Assembly: GCA_960531495.1 (NCBI GenBank)
Contig: OY482853.1
Coordinates: 1,903,565-1,967,564 of the forward strand
From: Zeus faber
Taxonomy: Eukaryota > Chordata > Actinopteri > Zeiformes > Zeidae
Direction of reading: 5' to 3'
DNA length: 64,000 nt
In this document: positions 8,847 to 20,189 of the stretch, in pieces
Layout: the number at the start of each line of letters is the position of its first letter
Position numbering within the stretch: position 1 is the stretch's first letter
Program-made: the position numbers and the translations under genes
Notes under the pieces: model-generated
What the model saw: the letters and a program-made list of their open reading frames with translations, nothing else
The model's database searches: none
Told to the model about the DNA's origin: nothing

Positions 8847-10755
8847 CACCCTCCGGACAACGCGCACTGACCTCAGAGCAGCCGAGAGGAAATGGCACAA
8901 ATCCAAAACAACTGAGGATCTTGCTAGCTACCAGACACTGCTGTCCTCCTTCTCTTCCAGCATCACTGCTGCCAAGAAGGCCTTCTTCAACGATAGGATC
9001 AACGGTGCCACAGACACACGTAAGTTATTCACCACCTTCAAGTCTCTGCTTTACCCTCCACCACCTCCCCCAGCTACTAACCTCACTGCTGACTGCCTTG
9101 CCTCCTTTTTTACTAACAAAGTGGCAGCCATCAGCAGCCAATTCACTAAACAACTTACTCACAACCTGTCTTCTCCAGCCCTAGGCTCATCGTTCCCTGG
9201 TTTCACCCCCCTCGCTGAAAGTGAGGTATCTAAACTACTAACATGTAGCCGTCCTACTACCTGTCCGCTAGATCCGATCCCATCCAACCTCCTTCAAGCT
9301 ATATCACCGGCTATCACCCCGGCAATCACACATGTGATTAATTCTTCCCTAACTTCCGGCACTTTCCCTTCCGCTTTCAAAGCGGCTCGGGTCGCACCAC
9401 TGCTCAAAAAACCCTCACTCGATCCCAATCAAGTAGGAAACTATCGGCCGGTCTCTCTCCTCCCATTCCTTTCCAAAACCTTAGAGAGGGCGGTCTCTAG
9501 ACAGGTTACAGAGTACCTGTCAAGAAACAACCTTCTTGATACACTTCAATCTGGCTTCAAAAGTGGTCACTCCACCGAAACAGCCCTGTTGTCTGTGACA
9601 GAGGCCTTAAAAACTGCTAGAGCTGCTGCCAAATCCTCGGTTCTCATTCTGCTAGACTTATCAGCTGCTTTTGACACTGTCAATCATTGCATACTCCTGT
9701 CCATACTCTCAAGCATGGGCATAACGGGCAGTGCACTTTCCTGGTTCGAATCTTACCTCACTGGGCGCTCGTTCAGTGTGACATGGCGAGGCCAGCTGTC
9801 TGTGCCTCACAACCTCACCACAGGGGTGCCCCAAAGCTCGGTGCTAGGACCCCTACTCTTTGCCATATACACCACCTCACTGGGCCCGATCATCCGCTCA
9901 CATGGCTTTTCATATCACTGCTATGCGGATGATACTCAACTCTATCTGTCCTTCCCGCCCGACGACCCTACTGTCTCGACGCGGATCTCGGATTGTCTCG
10001 CTGACATATCCACATGGATGAAGGATTATCATCTTCAACTAAATCTGGCGAAAACGGAACTGCTGGTCTTCCCGGCCAAACAAGGTATTTATCACAACAT
10101 TGATATTAAAATCGACTCTCTATCTCTTGTTCCTACCAAGGCTGCAAGGAATCTTGGTGTCATTATTGATGACCAACTGACATTCTCGGACCATGTTGCC
10201 GCCGTCTCCCGGTCCTGCCGCTTCGCACTACTCAACATCCGAAAAGTCAGGCCGTACCTGACCCAATATGCCACTCAACTGCTGGTACAAACCTTGGTGA
10301 TGTCCCGTCTCGACTACTGCAACGCCCTCTTAACAGGCTTGCCGGCCTGTGCGGTGAAGCCACTTCAGATGATACAGAATGCGGCGGCGCGACTGGTGTT
10401 CAACCAGCCAAAGAGGGCACATGTCACTCCGCTGCTCATCGAGCTCCACTGGTTACCTGTAGCCGCCCGCATCAAGTTCAAGTCTCTTATGCTGGCCTAC
10501 AGAGTGATTGCTGAGAATGCTCCCGCCTACTTAAGTGCTCTTGTAAGAGCACATGTTGCCCCCCGGATGCTGCGCTCGTCAAATGAGCGTCGCCTGGCTC
10601 TGCCGGCCATACAGCCACGGCAATCCAGGCTATTCTCATTTGTAGTTCCACGTTAGAGGAACGAGCTGCCAAAAATGACCAGAGCGGGGACCTCCCTCTC
10701 TGTCTTTAAGAAGCACCTGAAGACCCAGCTCTTCAGTGAGTACCTCCTGTCCTAA
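8836..10755 (+). CDS. L2 LINE ORF, reverse transcriptase part
   Basis: The frame is open from about 8830 (PWLTDTLRTTRTDLRAAERK) to a TAG at 10654-10656. It carries the LINE RT motifs in order: NYRPVSLLPFLSKTLER, GFKSGHSTETALL, LLDLSAAFDTVNH, GVPQSSVLGPLLF (the usual QGS is QSS here) and YADD at 9922-9933, the catalytic box. NLGVIIDDQL and a C-terminal RIKFKSLMLAYRV region follow. The TAG replaces the W of the common PRWNELP motif. Beyond it the frame continues RNELPKMTRAGTSLSVFKKH to a natural TAA at 10753-10755. It is inactive as it stands but only lightly decayed. Confidence 0.9.
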
Positions 10756-10857
10756 TCTACAATTACTTAGCACCACCTTGCAGTATTTATTGCTACACCA
10801 ATGTTTTTATTACACTAATCTCTGTCGCAATGTATCTGAATGTTATTCTCCCTTGTA

Positions 10858-10912
10858 AGTCGCTTTGGATAAAAGCGTCTGCTAAATGACTAAATGTAAA
10901 TGTAAATGTATT
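10858..10912 (+). promoter_or_regulatory. L2 LINE 3' stem-loop and short-repeat tail
   Basis: CGCTTTGGATAAAAGCGTC can fold as CGCTTT/AAAGCG, followed by CTGCTAAATGACTAAATG and a run of AAATGT units. In the UnaL2 family the RT recognises this 3' stem-loop. A minus-strand copy of the same tail lies at 27015-27165. Confidence 0.85.
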
Positions 10913-11560
10913 GAATTTGTATAATTATCTCACCTCTCATGACTCCCATATCTTACCTTTCTCTGTTGTGTGACATATCTAATTTAACTGAATTGATTCC
11001 AATCCAAGTAGGTAACAGCTGAGTGAAAATTAAAATCCCCCTTATTAATAATATAACCATTTCAGTACTTTACCTCTGTGTCATATTTAATTGAATTAAA
11101 TACAGTGGGGGGGGAAAAAGGGATCCATACAGGACAAAAAAAAAAAAAAAGTTGAAATAAAATATTAAGTAATATATTTATAAAATATTAGCAGTTGAGT
11201 CAAATATAACCAGGAAGAATTCTTCAATTGGGGTCGTGAGGCATAAATAAATAATCACTAACTGTGGATATTTGTTCCGAGTCATTTTAGGTTTAATTGG
11301 GCTGGAAATCATACCAGAAAACACCAGGACTGGTTTGATAAGAATGAAGCAGAAGCAGAGCATCTCATCACCAAGGAGCAGAAAAGCTTCTGCACTGGGC
11401 AGAATGACACCAAAAGAGGCCAAAATAGACACTCATTCTAAAACCAAGGCTGAGGTACTACGCAGTAGTCTCAAGAACACCCTGTGGATTGAAAGGGCCC
11501 TGGAAGACCCCAGTGATACCTAAGGCTATTTTAAAGCCACCAAAGCAGCGTACAGTCCAA
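10913..11560 (+). other. OR1 3' flank continued, with conserved downstream module
   Basis: Matches the distal 3' flanks of OR2-OR4: TAATTTAACTGAATTGATT near 10980, then a module at about 11272-11445 (around AGAAAAGCTTCTGCACTGGG) that recurs near 30629, 43770 and 62275. Homopolymer runs (G8, A5, A15) lie at 11107-11150. A minus-strand frame across the module reads ILPSAEAFLLLGDE, which I do not recognise. Confidence 0.65.
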
Positions 11561-11564
11561 CCGT

Positions 11565-11890
11565 GGCCTTATTTTTATTTATTTTAAACCTGTGCTGTCA
11601 GCATGCTGGACATACAACACAGAGTATTTGTGCCATTTGCATCCAGGACAGAGTTAGTCTGCAAGTGGAGTTCAAGTTCTCAACCTGCAATGCAACTCTT
11701 TATTAATTCTTAAATCATCAAGAACTGCTGCAATAACTGTCCTGTGGACGCCCTGTAGAATGACAAGAGCACAGTTTTTTGTTATGGAGAGCCACCACCA
11801 ACCCCCCTCTTTCCCATTTATCAACATAGAAACCAACAACATTTACACAAAAACATGAACATTGGACGACAACATGTATTGAAAAACTGA
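11565..11890 (-). repeat. Inverted fragment of OR 5' flank
   Basis: The reverse complement matches the region upstream of OR4 (about 59345-59560) over roughly 250 bp. Shared pieces include AAAAACTGTGC, GCGTCCACAGGACAG, TTGATGATTTAAGAATTAA, GAGTTGCATTGCAGGTT, CAGACTAACTCTG and CCAGCATGCTGACAGCACAG. It joins the OR1 3' flank head-on, without an OR attached. Confidence 0.85.
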
Positions 11891-12168
11891 ATTAGGTCCA
11901 GGAAAACTGGAACAAAACTGGTCCCGTGGCCTCTTCCTGTCAAAGTTATGGCAGTACCGCGGCCTTAAACCTTACAATCCAAAAATGGACAAAAAATAAC
12001 TGAAGGACAACTAAGTCATTAACAACCACTTCACATACACCACAAAACCTGTAAAGAGTTGTTTTGGCAGATAGACAGACACCATAGCAACCGTCAGTAA
12101 ACATTTTCCCTTTTGGATGGAAAGTGAGAGAGCATTTTTATGTGGAGTTTGATGAGGGAGCTATATAC
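11891..12168. other. Unassigned spacer
   Basis: AT-rich sequence with no recognised gene or repeat, between the inverted OR flank and the Tc1 element. Confidence 0.5.
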
Positions 12169-13719
12169 ACAGGTACATCTCATAAAATTACAATATCATG
12201 AAAAAGTTCAATATTTTTTGTCACTCATCTCAGAAAGTGAAACCCATATATTATATAGATTCATTACACAGAGTGAAATATTTCAAGCCTTTATTTCTTG
12301 AAATGTTGATGATTGTGGCTATAGATAATGGAAACCCAAAATTCTGTGTCTCAGAAAATTAAAATATTACATAAGATCAATTTTAAAAAAAGGATATTTT
12401 AAACAGAAACGTCAGGCTTCTGAAAAGTATATTTATTTCTATGCACTCAATACTTGGTCGGGCCACCTTTTGCATGAATTACTGCATCAATGCGGCGTGG
12501 CATGGAGGCGATCAGCCTGTGGCACTGCTCAGGTGTAATGGAAGCCCAGGTTGCTTTGATAGCAGCCTTCAGGTCATCTGCATTGTTGGGTCTGGTGTCT
12601 CTCATCTTCCTCTTGACAACACCCCATAGATTCTCTATGGGCTTCAGATCAGGCGAGTTTGCTGGCCAATCAAGCACAGTAACACCATGGTCATTAAACC
12701 AGCTTTTGGTAGCTTTGGTAGTGTGGGCAGGTGCCAAGTCCTGCTGGAAAATGAAATCAGCATCTCCATAAAGTTTGTCAGAAGAAGGAAGCATGAAGTG
12801 CTCTAAAATTTCCTGGAAGATGGCTGTGTTGACTGTGGACTTCAGAAAACACAGTGGACCAACACCAGCAGATGACATGGCAGCCCAAACCATCACTGAC
12901 TGTGGAAACTTCACACTGGACTTCAAGCAATGTGTATTCTGTGCCTCTCCACTTTTCCTCCAGACTCTGGGACCTTGATTTCCAAATGACATGCAAAATG
13001 TACTTTCATCTGAAAAGAGGACCTTGGACCACTGAGCAACAGTCCAGTTCTTTTTCTCCACAGGCCAGGTAAGACACTTCTGACATTGTCTCTGCTTCAG
13101 GGGTGGCTTGACACAAGGAATGTGACATTTGGAGCTCATGCCTAGGATTGGTCTGTGCGTAGTGGCTCTTGATGCGCTGACTCCAGCCTCAGTCCTCTCC
13201 TTGTGAAGCTCCCCCAAACTCTTGAATGGATTTTGCTTGACAATCCTCTCAAGGCTGCGGTTATCCCTTTTGCTGGTGCACCTTTTCCTACCACACTTTT
13301 TCCTTCCACTCAACTTTCTATGAATATGCTTGGATACAGCACTCTATGAACAAGAAGCTTCTTTAGCAATGACCTTTTGTGGCTTAGCCTCCTTGTGGAG
13401 AGTGTCAATGACTGTCTTCTGGACATCTGTCACGTCAGCAGTCTTCCCCATGATTGTGTAGCCTACTGACCAAGACTGAGAGACCATTTCAAGGCTCAGG
13501 AAACCTTTGCAGGTGTTTTGAGTTCATTAGCTGATTAGGGTGTGACATCATGACTCTCCAATATTGTACTTTTTCACAATATTCAAATTTTCTGATTATC
13601 TATAGCCACAATCATCAAAATTGTAATGAATCTATATAATATATGGGTTTCACTTTCTGAAATGAGTGACAAAATATTGAACTTTTTCATGATATTCAAA
13701 TTTTATGAGATGTACCTGT
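12169..13719 (-). mobile_element. Tc1/mariner-family DNA transposon with long terminal inverted repeats
   Basis: Terminal inverted repeats begin CAGGTACATCTCATAAAATT (left about 12170, right about 13719 read inward). They extend roughly 150-200 bp each: both ends share a TTCATGATAT-like stretch, GTGAAACCCATATATTATAT and TTGATGATTGTGGCTATAGA. TA lies outside the right end, and the left end carries two extra bases. The element is about 1.55 kb, the usual Tc1 size, and encodes one transposase on the minus strand. Confidence 0.95.
12447..13451 (-). CDS. Tc1 transposase (DD34E), one in-frame stop
   Basis: The reading frame from ATG at 13451 to the stop at 12447 is 335 codons, the normal Tc1 transposase length. 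The N-terminus (MGKTADVTDVQKTVIDTLHK) is the paired-like helix-turn-helix region. A GRPR-like linker follows (GRKRCTSKRDNR), then the DDE nuclease: D148 in LFSDEST, D238 in QQDLAPAHT and E273 in PIENLWG. The last two are separated by exactly 34 residues. The only lesion I see is a TAG at 13346-13344 in the HTH region (KEASCS*SAVSKH). Downstream of it the frame is open for 288 codons from M47. Protein from this copy would lack part of the DNA-binding domain. Confidence 0.93.
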
Positions 13720-13724
13720 ATAGT

Positions 13725-14265
13725 GAGATATATGTATAGGTGCAAAAACTGAAATGATGAAATATTCAAGAAAATGTCCAGGAAGGTTGTTGGAGGTTTT
13801 TCCCCAGACAGTAAAGAAAATACTTCCTGTCAATAACCTGCCTAGGCCCCTTGCCATGTAAAGTCAGGTTTTCAGTAATCGCATTATTTCAAATGCATGT
13901 AACACCTAAATCACATTATTACCTTAACCAGATTCACCACCATACGCCACCCAAGTGGCGTTTTCAGGGACCTCTGGCACAGCGACGGGGGGTTGCAAAC
14001 ACCAGTTTATTGTAGATATGAGGCTAGCTGGAATCAGCCAGGAGCAGATGGAACATGTCATGACACCGGGCTTCCATCCTGACTGAGTGTGTGGGCAGGG
14101 TTTTTAAACCTGATGCGCGTTAGTCCAACCAACGAGCATCAGGTGTGGCTACTTAAGCCACCCCATCCACCACATACCCCCAACACCAAACTGAGGCCAG
14201 GAAGAATTCCTGGCCAAAGCCTACTCCCCCTTGCCACCAAGCAGAGAACAAAAATAAAAATAAAT
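13725..14265. other. Unassigned; possibly part of an LTR
   Basis: No gene. At 14109-14146 a small inverted repeat (ACCTGATGC ... GCATCAGGT) sits beside TACTTAAGCCACC. CAGTTTATTGTAGAT occurs at about 14003. The combination resembles fish Gypsy LTRs read from the minus strand, but no partner LTR or coding part is seen. Confidence 0.3.
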
Positions 14266-14271
14266 GCTTTA

Positions 14272-14385
14272 AACAGACTCTGACACAGGGTTACTATACC
14301 TTGATAATACAGACTCTGACCCAGGGTTCCTATACCTTAAATTAATAAAACACCGGACTCTGAAACAAGGTTCCCATACCTCATC
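14272..14385. repeat. Three tandem units of about 35-50 bp
   Basis: CAGACTCTGACACAGGGTTAC, CAGACTCTGACCCAGGGTTCC and CCGGACTCTGAAACAAGGTTC, each followed by ...ATACCT, recur at about 14274, 14310 and 14353. They lie just before the large triplet array. Bases 14386-14520 show nothing recognisable. Confidence 0.8.
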
Positions 14386-14520
14386 CAAAAAAATGTCCAA
14401 AAGAAATTAACAGGTCTTCTCCCAGAGGACCTGAGTTCCCTGGAACAGCACGGTCGACCGGCCTCCTTCCACCAGGGCGCCGACAGACTGCCCCCTCCTC
14501 CCTTCTGGAGCGATAACAGA

Positions 14521-17500
14521 GACAACAGCAAACCAACAGCAACAATAACAAAAGCAACAACAACAACAACAGCAATAGAAAAAACAGCAGCAACAACAGA
14601 ACCAGCAGCAACCGCAATCACAGAAACAACAATAGAAACAGCAGAAACAACAGAAAAAACAGCAACAACAGAAACAGCAGAAACAGCAGCAACAACAGAA
14701 ACAACAAAAGAAACAGCAGCAACAACAGAAAAAACAGCAATAACAACAGAAACAACAGCAACAACAGAAACAGCAGCAACAACAGCAGAAACAAAAGCAA
14801 CAACACAAACAGCAGCAACAGAAGCAACAACAGAAACAACAACAGAAACAGAACAAAAATATAAACAGGAGGAACAACTACAGCAGCAACACCAGAAATA
14901 GCAGCAAAAACAACAGCAGCAAAAGCAGCAGCGAAAACAGAAACAACAACAACAACAGCAGAACCAACAGCAACAAAAAAACGCAGCAACAACAACAGAA
15001 ACAGCAGCAACAGAAACAGCAGCAACAGTACTACCAAAAGAAACAAAAACAACAACAAAAACAACAGCAGCAGCAACAAAATTAACAACAACAGCAGCAG
15101 CAACAACACCAGCAGCAACTGAGACAACATAAACAGGAGAAACAACTACAGCAACAACTTCAACAACGGCTCAACAGAAACAGCAACAAAAACAACAGCA
15201 GCAACAACAACAACAAAAACAATAACAAAAACAAAAACAAAATCAACAAAAACAGCAGCAGCAACCACAGAAACAACAACAACAGAAGCAACAACAACAG
15301 CAGCAGAAATGATAGCAGAAACAACAGCAGCAGCAACAGAAACACCATCACCAGCAGAAACAACAACAAAAACAACAACAAAAACAATAACAAAAACAAC
15401 TACAACAGCAGCAGCAACAACAGCAGCAACAACGGAGACAACAACAACAGCAGCAACAACAGAAACAACAGCAACAACAACATAAACAGCAGCAGCAACA
15501 AGAGAAACAGAAGCAAGAGCAGAAACAACAACAGAAACAGCAACAGAAACAGCAGCAACAACAGAAACAATAACAGAAACATCAGCAACAGAAACAACAG
15601 AAACAACAGAAACCGGAGAAACAACTACAGCAGAAACCGCAGCAAAAACAGAAACAACAGCAACAGAAACCGTGAGGGGAAACAGCAGCAACAACAACAA
15701 CAGCAGCGACAGAAACATCAACAACAGCAGTAGCAACAACAACACCAGCAGAAACAACAACAACAGAAGCAACAACAACACCAGCAGCAACAATAACAGC
15801 AACAATAACAGCAGCAGCACCAGAAACACCAACACCAGCAGCAACAACAACAACAGAAACAACAACAAAAACAATGACAAAAATAACTACAACAGCAGTA
15901 GCAACAACAGCAGCAACAACAGAAACAACAACAACAACAACATAAACAGGAGCAGTACCAAGAGAAACAGAAGCAAGAGCAGAAACAACAACAGAAACAG
16001 CAACAACAACAGAAACAACAGAAACAAACGAAACAGCAGCAACAGCAGCAACAACAAAAACAACAACAGAAACAAAACATAAATAACATAAACATGGGAA
16101 AAAAACTACAGCAGTAATAACAGAAACAGCAGCAAAAACAACAGCAGCAACAGCAGCAACAACAGAAACCACAACAGCAGCAGCAGCAGCAGCAGCAGTA
16201 ACAACAGAAATAGCAACAGAAACAGCAGTAACGACAGCAACAACCGCAACAATAGCAGCAGGAACAACAGAAACCCAACTACCGCAGCAACAACAGCAAC
16301 AACTACAGAAACAGCAGCAACAACAGAAACAATAGAAACAGCAGCAATGACAGAAGCAACAACAGAAACAACAGCAACAGCAGCAACAACAGAAACAACA
16401 GAAACAGCAGCCGCAGCAACAACACCAGCAGCAACAACATCAAAAACAATAACCTCAACAAAAACAACTACAACCGCAGTAGCAGCAAAAGCAGCACCAA
16501 CAGAAACAACAACAACTTCAGCAACAAAAAAAAACAGCAGCAACAGCAACAACAGAAACAACAACAGAAACAGCAGCAAAAACAGAAACAGCAGCATCAA
16601 TAGAAACCGTAACGGAAACAGCAGCAACAACAGAAACAATGGCAAAAACAACAACAACAGCAGCAGCAACAATAGCAGCAACAACAGAAATAGCAACAGA
16701 AACAGCAGCAACGACAACAACAACAGCAACAACAGCAGCAGCAACAACAGAAACAACCTCAACCACAGATACAACAGCAGCAACAACAGAAACAGCAGCA
16801 ACAACAGAAACAACAGCAACAACAGGAACAACCACAAAGACAGCAGTAACACCAGAAACAGCAGCAACAACAAAACCAATAACAAAAAATCTACAATAAC
16901 AACTACAACAGCAGAAACAACAACAGCAGCAGTGACAGAAATATCAACAAAAGCAGCTGCAGCAAAAACACCAGCAGCATCAACAACAAAAGCAACAACA
17001 GAAACAATACCAAAAACAACAACACAAACAACCACAACAGCAGTAGCACCAACAGCAGCAACCATAGATACAACAGCAGCAACACCTGCTAAATGCAATT
17101 TAATGTAATGCAATGTAACAGCAACAACAGAAACAACAGCAACCGCAGCAAAAACAGCAGAAACAACAGAAACAGTGGCAACAACAGAAACAACAGAAAC
17201 AACAACAGAAACAGCAGCAACAACAGAAACAACACCAGGAACAAGACAAACAGGAGAAACAACAGAAGCAACAACAACAAAAACAAATACAACAGCAGTA
17301 GCAACAGCAGAAATAGAAAGAACAACAGAACTAACAACAGAAACAGGAGCCACAACAGAAACAGGAGAAACAACTACAGAATAATTTACAGAAACAGCTT
17401 AAAAGCAGCAGCAAAACAACAGCAGCAACAGCAGCAGAAATAACAAAAACGACAACAACAACAGAAACAGAACACAACACATTAACACAAGCAGCAACAA

Positions 17501-18616
17501 ATACAACAGCAGCAACAGCAACAACACAAACAATAACAACAACAGCTGCAATAACAACAGCAGCAGCTGCAACGACACCAACAGAAACACCAGCAACAAC
17601 AGAAACAGCAGCAACGACAGCAACAGCAACAACATTAACAACCGAAACAGGAGACAACAAAAACAATAACAAAACCACAACAAAACCAACAGAAACAGCA
17701 GCAAAAACAGAAACCACAGCAACAACAGAAACCTGAACGATACAGCAGCAACACCAGCAACAAAAGAAACAGCAGCAACAACAGAAACCGGAACAATACA
17801 ACAGAAACAGGAGAAACAACTACAGCAGAAACAGCAGCAACAACAAAACCGATAACAAAAAAATCTACAGAAACAACAACGCCAGCAGCAACATGAAACA
17901 TCAACAACACCAGCAGCCTCAACAACAGAAACAATACTAAAAACAACAACACAAACAACTACAACAGCAGCAGCAACAATAGAAACAACAGCAGCAACAC
18001 CTGCAACCACAGAAACAACAACAGAAACAGCACAAACAACAGAAGCAGCAGAAATAGCAAGAACAACAGAACTAACAAAAGAAACAGTGGCAACAACAAA
18101 AACAACAACAGAAACAGGAGAAACAACAACAACAACAGCAGCAGCAACATTCATACCAGAAACAACAATAACAAAAACAGCAACAAAAACAACTACAACA
18201 GCAGTAGCAGCAACAGCAGAATCAACAGAAACAGCAGCAGAAACAGCAGCAACAGCACCAAAAAAACAGAAACAACAACAGAAACAACAGAAGCATCAGC
18301 AATAACAAAAACAACAACAAAAACAACTACAACAGCAGTAGCAACAACAGCAGCAACAACAGAAACAGCAGCAACAACAACAGCAACAAAAACAACAGCA
18401 GCAACAACTGAAATAACAACAGAAACAACAGTGGAAACAGCAGAAATAACAGAAACAACAGAAAATGTCTGTGGAATCAAATGAAATCAAAGAGACCAAA
18501 AAAAGAACATAGTTGTCAGTTGGTAATTTCAAAAGAATGCCACTGAAACAACAGCAACAACAAAAGCAGCAGCAACAACAACACCAGCAGCAACAGAAAC
18601 AACAACAGCAGCAGCC

Positions 18617-18673
<57 letters not shown>

Positions 18674-19010
18674 GCAGCAGCAGCACTAATAGCAGCAACA
18701 ACAAAAGCAGCAGCAGCAACTACAGAAACAGCAGCAACAGCAACCACAGCAACAACAGGAACAACAACAGAAGAAGCAGCAACAACAGAAACAACATAGT
18801 TGGGAGAAACTACAACAGCAGCAGCAACAGAAACAACAGAAACAGCAGCTAAAACAACAGAAGCAACAACTGAAACAACAATAGCAACAACGGCAACAAT
18901 GGAAACAGCAAAAACAACAGAAACAACAGAAACAGCAGCAACAACAACAGCAGCAACAACTGAAACAACAACATCAACAGAAACAAAAACAGAAACAGCA
19001 GCAGAAAATG
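14521..19010. repeat. 4.5-kb A/C-rich triplet array (CAA/CAG/GAA/AAA type)
   Basis: Almost every triplet in the dominant register is ACA, GCA, GAA, AAA or a one-step variant, so the plus strand is nearly devoid of T. Long stretches consist of the unit ACAGCAGCAACAACAGAAAC. Higher-order blocks recur: one (ACAACTACAACAGCAGYAGC onward to AAACAGAAGCAAGAGCAG) lies at about 15389 and again at about 15880, and shorter copies occur near 18190 and 18320. A non-array island lies at 18467-18545, and the array ends near 19003 with the same start (AAAATGTCTGTG) as that island. A small break (AATGTAATGCAATGTAAC) lies at 17100-17118. The many open frames on both strands change register repeatedly, and I do not consider them genes. 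Confidence 0.97.
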
Positions 19011-19054
19011 TCTGTGCAATCATAAAGGTCAGTGCAGAATAAACAGATTTCACA

Positions 19055-19120
19055 GCATACAGAGCACACACACAAATCTCACAACGTAGAGAACACACAC
19101 ACAAACACACACACACACCG
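19055..19120. repeat. Imperfect (CA)n tract
   Basis: CA-rich stretch with interruptions (ACACACACAAATCTCACAAC, then ACACACACACAAACACACAC). Confidence 0.85.
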
Positions 19121-19149
19121 AAGTCAGTCAGACTGTAGTGGACTGCAAG

Positions 19150-19430
19150 GTTTTTAACCTGCTGTTAAAAGTGTTGAGTGCAGGGGCCTCTCTCCTCCGG
19201 CAGGGTGTTCCATTTACTTGGGAGATAGATACAGTGCCCCAAGTCAATGTTTGAGAGTTGGTACGAAAGATGGCTAAAAGACCACTGCCGGTGGACCTGA
19301 GAGTTCTTGCTGGGTTGTGTATACCTCTTACATTTCTTTTATACACTGAAATGCAAGGCCATTTATAGGTTTATATACAAGTAGTATAGTATTGGAATGC
19401 GCTTCAGCACAGATTTTAAAAAACAAGGAC
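19150..19430. repeat. Teleost interspersed repeat
   Basis: The sequence follows a pattern common in fish genomes: GGCAGGGTGTTCCATTTACTTGG, then AGATGGCTAAAAGACC, GGTGGACCTGAGAG, and AAGGCCATTTATAGGTTTAT. It has no intact frame. The family is not named with confidence. Confidence 0.45.
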
Positions 19431-19589
19431 AGTCACATAGGACAGTACTGACTTAAACCAACATGTCAATCATGACAATGACACAGGCATTTGCATGCTC
19501 ACAGATCTTTGAGCATTTCTACTGCTGTGTTTTGTTACAGAGCAGTCACACTCTGTCTTTCATTACTGCTTCCAACTTTATATCTTCTT

Positions 19590-20090
19590 AACACACGAGG
19601 AACCAAGAGCAGGAGGAAACTCTGAGCTCCAAACGCAGAGTGTTGCAGAACCCCATCCAAGAGGGTACATAGTCATGGGAGGACAGGCCCATTGGAGCAG
19701 CTGCTGCACTGGGATGACCAGAGATTATCTGCCTTGGCTCTGTAGAAGGCCACACATCTTGGTCCCATATCTTGAAAATGTCCACAGCTCTGAGAACCAG
19801 AGACACCAGGAAACCAGGACATATGGTCTGGATGATTGATCAACTGATGCTGTTTTCATAGTGAATGTCCAGGATGTCACTGCATGGCGTTCAGTGCTGC
19901 CTGAACTCAGCCTCACAGGTGATATGTTCAGTGTATAAGGAGCAGTGTGTGCTCGAAGGCAGAGTGGGACGTATAGTAATTGGAAGATTGCTGGTTCCAT
20001 CCCCGGCTCCACCTGGTAGCCTGCTGAAGTGTCCTTGAGCAAGTTTTCATCAGACAGCCATGTGTGCTGACCCCTAGAGACCATCTAAAC
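19590..20090. repeat. Diverged copy of the OR-unit distal repeat, with a SINE-like insert
   Basis: Bases 19590-19950 match the repeat found about 2 kb 3' of OR3 and OR4 (44720-45200 and 63190-63640). Shared pieces are CCATCCAAGAGGGT, ACAGTCATGGGAGG, AGCAGCTGCTGCACTGG and GTGAATGTCCAGGATGT. Between about 19945 and 20070 lies material not in the other copies (GATTGCTGGTTCCATCCCCG and GAAGTGTCCTTGAGCAAG). It looks like a tRNA-derived fish SINE, with a B-box-like GGTTCCATCCC. Confidence 0.65.
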
Positions 20091-20189
20091 CCATCAAACA
20101 ATAGGCAAAACAGACAAAAGAATGGTATTTTACCAACCCTATCTTGTCACAAGACAACTGATTGGCTCATTACAAATGAAAGAAATGTC

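Larger units (their letters stand above)
6831..10912 (+). mobile_element. UnaL2-like (L2 clade) LINE, almost full length
   Basis: Non-LTR retrotransposon with two 5' untranslated units (6831-7162 and 7484-7802), an endonuclease frame from 7860, a reverse transcriptase frame to 10755, and a 3' end. The 3' end is CGCTTTGGATAAAAGCGTC followed by AAATGTAAATG repeats. That stem-loop plus short-repeat tail is the hallmark described for eel UnaL2 and related fish L2 elements. No separate ORF1 is seen, as expected for UnaL2. Only two lesions are visible: a one-base insertion between endonuclease and RT, and one TGG-to-TAG stop near the RT C-terminus. This suggests a fairly recent insertion into the OR1 3' flank, which resumes at about 10913. 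Confidence 0.92.

Noticed and set aside
14337-19116. Many long open frames in the triplet array (Thr/Asn/Ser-rich on plus, Leu/Val/Cys-rich on minus), resembling mucins or membrane proteins
   Set aside because: They arise from triplet composition: the register shifts many times, several frames overlap on both strands, and there is no start context, domain or signal that continues outside the array.
19945-20075. tRNA gene
   Set aside because: Only a B-box-like GGTTCCATCCC and a SINE-type tail are visible; no cloverleaf can be drawn, so I treat it as a SINE remnant.
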